The position numbers and the translations under genes were made by a program. The notes beneath the pieces were generated by a model. That model had not been told where the DNA came from and did no database searches. It saw nothing but the letters and a program-made list of their open reading frames with translations. Of a stretch of 64,000 nt of DNA, positions 60,665 through 64,000 are shown piece after piece; the stretch's first letter is position 1; every line of letters begins with the position of its first letter. The DNA is taken from assembly GCF_000244955.1 (NCBI RefSeq), contig NZ_CM001439.1:3004628-3068627 (forward strand). The letters run 5' to 3'. Origin of the DNA: Saccharomonospora marina XMU15. Its GTDB lineage: Bacteria; Actinomycetota; Actinomycetes; Mycobacteriales; Pseudonocardiaceae.

Positions 60665-61555
60665 ATGGACCACGAGGTCGCCGGCGAAACCCAGCAGTTG
60701 CCCGGTCCCGAATCGGTCACCTGGAAGCACTTCGCCGCCACACCCGGGATATTCCTGGCCGGTACCGGCCTGCTCCTCCAGGTCGCCCACCCGGTCGTCG
60801 GCGCGGGCGTGCTCGAACACTCCGACTTCCGCAGGCACCCGTGGCGCCGCGCGTGGAACACCCACGTCTCGACACTGCGGTTCGTCTACGGCATGGGCAA
60901 CGGCGCGCACGCCGAGGGCCGCAGGCTGCTGGAACTGCACAAGCAGATCAAGGGCGTGGACCGGCGGGGGCGCCGCTACCACGCGCTGAACCCGCAGGCC
61001 TACGCCTGGGTTCACCTGACACTGGCGAAGTTCATGGTGGACACCGCCGCCACGTTCGGCACCCCGATGACGGAGTCCGAACTGGAGACGATGTGGACGG
61101 AGTTCCGCGCCATCGGCGCTGCGCTGGGAATCAAGGGCCGCCACCTGCCCGCCACCTGGCGGCAGACCGAGGAACTGTTCGAAAAGACCGTCCGCGACAC
61201 CCTGGAGGCCAACCAGAGCACCACCGACGTGCTCCAGGCGCTCACCAGGCCGACCAAGCCGTCCCGGTTCCTGCCGGACCCGCTGTGGTGGTTGGTGGCC
61301 ACCCCCGCGGGCAAACTGGTCCGGCTCACCACGGTGGGCACCCTGCCGCCGGTGCTGCGGCAGCGGATGAACCTGACCTGGACCGAACGTGACCAGCGCA
61401 GGCTGGAGTTGCTGGCCCGGCTTGTCCGCGAAGTGCACCGCAGGCTGCCCGAACCGCTGCGCTACGCGCCCGTCGCCTACGTAATCATGCGCAGGGAACG
61501 CAAGCGTGGCCGCACCCAGCGGCGAGGCGGGCACGCGAGCCCGCAGGCGGCGTGA
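60665..61555 (+). CDS. MpaB-family oxygenase (DUF2236), first gene of an mce operon
   Basis: 296 residues. FLAGTGLLLQVAHPVVGAGVLEHSDFRRHPWRRAWNTHVSTLRFVYG and LHKQIKGVDRRGRRYHALNPQAYAWVHLTLAKF are the DUF2236 motifs; His in VAHPVVG and ELHKQIK are candidate haem ligands. GCGGAGG precedes the ATG. Its TGA overlaps the ATG of the first YrbE permease (TGATG), so it is co-translated with the lipid importer; oxidation of the imported lipid is a reasonable inference. The C-terminus is strongly basic. Confidence 0.85.
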   Translation: MDHEVAGETQQLPGPESVTWKHFAATPGIFLAGTGLLLQVAHPVVGAGVLEHSDFRRHPWRRAWNTHVSTLRFVYGMGNGAHAEGRRLLELHKQIKGVDRRGRRYHALNPQAYAWVHLTLAKFMVDTAATFGTPMTESELETMWTEFRAIGAALGIKGRHLPATWRQTEELFEKTVRDTLEANQSTTDVLQALTRPTKPSRFLPDPLWWLVATPAGKLVRLTTVGTLPPVLRQRMNLTWTERDQRRLELLARLVREVHRRLPEPLRYAPVAYVIMRRERKRGRTQRRGGHASPQAA

Positions 61556-62364
61556 TGGCACTGGAAACGCCCCCCGCGCGGGGGCCGGTCACCGACGCGC
61601 TCAACCAGGCGGGGATGCTGCTCGCCTTCTCGGTACGCGCGACGGCGGCGACGCTGCGAGTGCTCGTCAGGCGCAAGCTCTCCTGGCGGGAGCTCGTCGA
61701 GCAGGCGTGGTTTCTGGCGTCGGTCACCACGATGCCCGCGCTGCTGGTGACGATCCCGCTCGGCGTCGTGGTCGCCCTCAACGTCGGTTCGATGGCGGGT
61801 CAGCTCGGCGCCGAGGGCTACGGCGGTGCCGTCGTCGCGTTCGTCATCGTCGCGCAGGCCTCACCTCTGATCTGCGCGCTGATGATCTCCGGTGTCGGCG
61901 GCTCTGCCATGTGCGCCGACCTCGGCGCGCGCACCATCCGCGAGGAGGTCGACGCGCTCGAGGTGATGGGAATCTCGGCGGTGGAACGGTTCGTGGTTGC
62001 CCGCCTCGTCGCCGCGGTGCTGGTGACGACCGCGCTGGCGTGCCTGGTGATGGCAGTCGGCATCAGCGTCAGCTTCGCCTTCCAGGTGGCGGTGCTCGGC
62101 GACTCGCCGGGCAGCTTCCTCGGGATGCTGACGCAGTTCTCCCGCGTCACCGACTTCGCCGTCGCCGAGGTGAAGGCCGCGGCTTTCGCGGTGCTGGCGA
62201 CCCTGGTGTCCTCCTTCAAGGGACTTACCGCCAAGGGCGGACCGCGCGGCGTCGGCGACGCGGTCAACGAGGCCGTGGTGATGTCGTTCATCCTGGTGTT
62301 CGTCGCCAACACCGTGATCACGGAGCTGTACTCGGCGATCGTGCCCGCGCGGGGTGAGTACTGA
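61555..62364 (+). CDS. YrbE/MlaE-family ABC permease of an Mce system (first copy)
   Basis: 269 residues with about five to six hydrophobic segments. TTMPALLVTIPLGVVVALNVGSMAGQLGAEGYGGA and MCADLGARTIREEVDALEVMGISAVERFVVARLVAAVLVT are the MlaE-family hallmarks (the E-E-IDAL motif contacts the ATPase). It forms the membrane channel of an Mce lipid importer with the next gene. Its TGA overlaps the ATG of the second permease. Confidence 0.93.
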   Translation: MALETPPARGPVTDALNQAGMLLAFSVRATAATLRVLVRRKLSWRELVEQAWFLASVTTMPALLVTIPLGVVVALNVGSMAGQLGAEGYGGAVVAFVIVAQASPLICALMISGVGGSAMCADLGARTIREEVDALEVMGISAVERFVVARLVAAVLVTTALACLVMAVGISVSFAFQVAVLGDSPGSFLGMLTQFSRVTDFAVAEVKAAAFAVLATLVSSFKGLTAKGGPRGVGDAVNEAVVMSFILVFVANTVITELYSAIVPARGEY

Positions 62365-63212
62365 TGTCGGTCAGGACGCTCACCGTGAACTGGGCCAGGG
62401 CGGTGCGGCCAGCCGTCGACAGCTTCGTCGGGCTCGGCAGGCACGCCACCTTCTACGGCAGCACCGTGCTGCACCTGCCCGCGGCGCTGGCCCGCTACTG
62501 GCGGCACGTGATCCGGCACATCAGCGAGATCAGCTTCGGCTCGGCGTCGCTGCTGGCGGGAGGCGGAACGATCGGCGTCGTGTTCGCCATGTCGGCCGTG
62601 GCCAGCACCCAGATCGGGTTGGAGGGCTACCGGGGGCTCGAGCTGATCGGGCTGTCCCCCATGACAGGGCTGATGTCGGCACTGATCAACACCCGCGAGA
62701 TCGCTCCCGTCGTCGCGAGCGTGGCGCTCGCGGCGAAGGTCGGAACCAGTTTCACCGCGCAACTGGGCGCGATGCGGATCTCCGACGAGATCGATGCGCT
62801 GGAAGCCATGGCCGTGCCGTCACTGCCGTTCCTGGTGAGCACCCGGATGGCCGCGGCGTTCGTCTCGGTGATCCCGCTGTACCTGGTCGGGCTGTTCGCC
62901 TCCTACGCGGCGACGAGCCTGGCCGTGGTGCAGTTCAAGGGGCAGTCGAGCGGCACCTACGACTACTACTTCAACCTGCTGCTCACCCCCGGCGACGTGC
63001 TGTACTCCCTGCTGAAGGCGGTGCTGTTCGCCATGGTGATCACCTTGGTGCACTGCGCCCACGGCTTCTACGCCACCGGTGGGCCCGAAGGTGTCGGCAA
63101 GGCCGCGGGCAGGGCGCTGCGCACCAGCATCGTGTCGGTGGCCGTGCTCGACGTGTTGCTGTCCATCGCGTTCTGGGGCCTTCGGCCCACGCTACCGGGG
63201 ATCGGGGGGTAG
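62364..63212 (+). CDS. YrbE/MlaE-family ABC permease of an Mce system (second copy)
   Basis: 282 residues, paralogous to the preceding permease. SFGSASLLAGGGTIGVVFAMSAVASTQIGLEGYRGL and TAQLGAMRISDEIDALEAMAVPSLPFLVSTRMAAAFV carry the family motifs. The A/B permease pair preceding the MCE proteins is the conserved mce operon order. It is linked by a one-base stop/start overlap to the first permease and followed after 2 bases by the first MCE gene. Confidence 0.93.
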   Translation: MSVRTLTVNWARAVRPAVDSFVGLGRHATFYGSTVLHLPAALARYWRHVIRHISEISFGSASLLAGGGTIGVVFAMSAVASTQIGLEGYRGLELIGLSPMTGLMSALINTREIAPVVASVALAAKVGTSFTAQLGAMRISDEIDALEAMAVPSLPFLVSTRMAAAFVSVIPLYLVGLFASYAATSLAVVQFKGQSSGTYDYYFNLLLTPGDVLYSLLKAVLFAMVITLVHCAHGFYATGGPEGVGKAAGRALRTSIVSVAVLDVLLSIAFWGLRPTLPGIGG

Positions 63213-63214
63213 CC

Positions 63215-64000
63215 ATGGCGAAGCGGGTGCGCGCGGAACCGAGCAGGGCCATGCTGGCCGTGCGCGGCGTCGCGATGGCGGCGCTGCTCGCCACCGGCGC
63301 CGTGGCCGCCGTGGCTGCGGGCGGCGACGTGGTCGATTCGCGGGCCGTGGTGAGCGCGACGCTGCCGCCGTCGGCGGGCACGATTCGCGACGACTCCCCC
63401 GTGCAGTACCGCGGGGTCGTCGTCGGCAGGCTGACCGACGTCGAGAGCGGCGCCGACGGCGCCCGGCTGACGCTACGCATGGAACCCGAACTGCTGGAGC
63501 GGGTGCCCGCGAACGTGACGGTGCGGCTGTTGCCGCGCACGGTGTTCGGCGACCAGTACCTCGACCTCGCCGTGCCGGCGGGCGCGGTCCCGCTGGGCTC
63601 GCTGGCAGAGGGAGCGCACCTGGCCCCGGACGGGTCCCGGCGCACCGTCGCGCTCTACGACGCCTACTCGCGACTGTACGACCTGATCGACGACCTCGAG
63701 CCCGCGCAGTTGAAGGTCGCGCTCACCACCGTGGCGGACACCCTGCGCGGCAGGGGCGCCGAGATCGGCGAGCTGATCGACCAGGCGGCCGAAACGGCTC
63801 GCGACGCCTCGCCGCTCGTGGACAACCTCGGCGAGGACCTCACGACCGCCGCGGGCCTGGCACGCGACCTCTCGGCCGCCTCACCCGAGCTGCTGCGTTC
63901 CCTCGACGACGCCGTCGCGCTGTCGCGCACCGTGGTGGCGGAGCGGGAGTCGCTGTCGGCGGTGCTGTCGGCCGGGATCGAGCTCTCCGACCGCTCGCAG
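63215..64000 (+). CDS. MCE family (MlaD domain) protein, 3' truncated by window edge
   Basis: The first 262 residues are visible. An N-terminal signal-anchor helix (VRGVAMAALLATGAVAAVAAG) is followed by the MlaD domain (VSATLPPSAGTIRDDSPVQYRGVVVGRLTDVESG, LLPRTVFGDQYLDLAVP) and then a helical region (AETARDASPLVDNLGEDLTTAAGLARDL) as in MceA-type proteins. Six such proteins normally form a tube between membrane and outer layer for lipid uptake. More mce genes are expected beyond the window. Confidence 0.92.
   Translation, partial: MAKRVRAEPSRAMLAVRGVAMAALLATGAVAAVAAGGDVVDSRAVVSATLPPSAGTIRDDSPVQYRGVVVGRLTDVESGADGARLTLRMEPELLERVPANVTVRLLPRTVFGDQYLDLAVPAGAVPLGSLAEGAHLAPDGSRRTVALYDAYSRLYDLIDDLEPAQLKVALTTVADTLRGRGAEIGELIDQAAETARDASPLVDNLGEDLTTAAGLARDLSAASPELLRSLDDAVALSRTVVAERESLSAVLSAGIELSDRSQ

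Overview
The window reads as a piece of a high-GC actinobacterial chromosome. Frequent GTG and TTG starts, many apparently leaderless genes, Mce/YrbE lipid-import genes, F420-dependent enzymes, an MptB-type mannosyltransferase, and DUF3090 and SCO1664 proteins all point to the order Pseudonocardiales, an Amycolatopsis/Saccharomonospora/Prauserella-like genome (inferred from gene content; no 16S gene is present). Coding density is high. I saw no tRNA, rRNA, CRISPR array, prophage or transposase.

Layout. 1-5.6 kb: a truncated methyltransferase, a TIM-barrel protein of the family loosely annotated as abortive infection, an SRPBCC/TIGR03086 pair, a LysE exporter and an alkylsulfatase. 5.6-13.9 kb: SRPBCC and CGNR regulator genes divergent from a VOC gene, an acyl-CoA ligase, a copper chaperone/DyP peroxidase pair, an ECF42-type sigma factor with its YciI partner, an SGNH hydrolase and a GNAT enzyme. 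14-25.7 kb: SPFH/NfeD, DUF3097, SCO1664, DUF3090, an F420 PPOX protein, MptB, a large GH92 mannosidase, malate dehydrogenase and a TIGR02206 membrane protein. 25.7-35.5 kb: M3 peptidase, histidine phosphatase, UppP and an LLM oxidoreductase on the minus strand, an aldo-keto reductase/propeller lipoprotein/DUF5703 operon, a WYL regulator, a small unknown gene behind a LexA box, and a virginiamycin B lyase-like propeller. 35.6-45.9 kb: sulfotransferase divergent from APS kinase, a form II CO-dehydrogenase-like L-S-M operon, a frameshifted gene, an FAD oxidoreductase, a bile-acid symporter family transporter and DUF2231. 45.9-53.7 kb: an amylo-1,6-glucosidase-like enzyme, a GT4 glycosyltransferase, a DNA ligase, a deletion scar joining MFS and MocR remnants, a PF04672 methyltransferase and a CopB-like P-type ATPase. 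53.8-57.7 kb: a sulfide/persulfide detoxification module (CstB-like dioxygenase-rhodanese, SQR, SQR-like flavoprotein). 57.7-64 kb: two TetR/MpaB divergent pairs leading into the start of an mce operon that runs off the window.

Regulation is unusually readable. Visible sites include a consensus actinobacterial LexA box on an unknown gene, a 31-bp dyad (12-bp arms) that holds both start codons of a divergent pair, three CsoR/CstR-type ATACCC dyads (one on copper, two on sulfide genes), an ECF42-like promoter, and dyads over the abortive-infection-family and SRPBCC promoters. Two families of short repeats occur twice each: a 20-bp CTGTATA dyad and a 21-bp-period tandem array. The best candidates for something undescribed are the LexA-controlled gene at 33874-34257 and the mirror-symmetric leaderless CGNR/VOC switch at 6569-6599.
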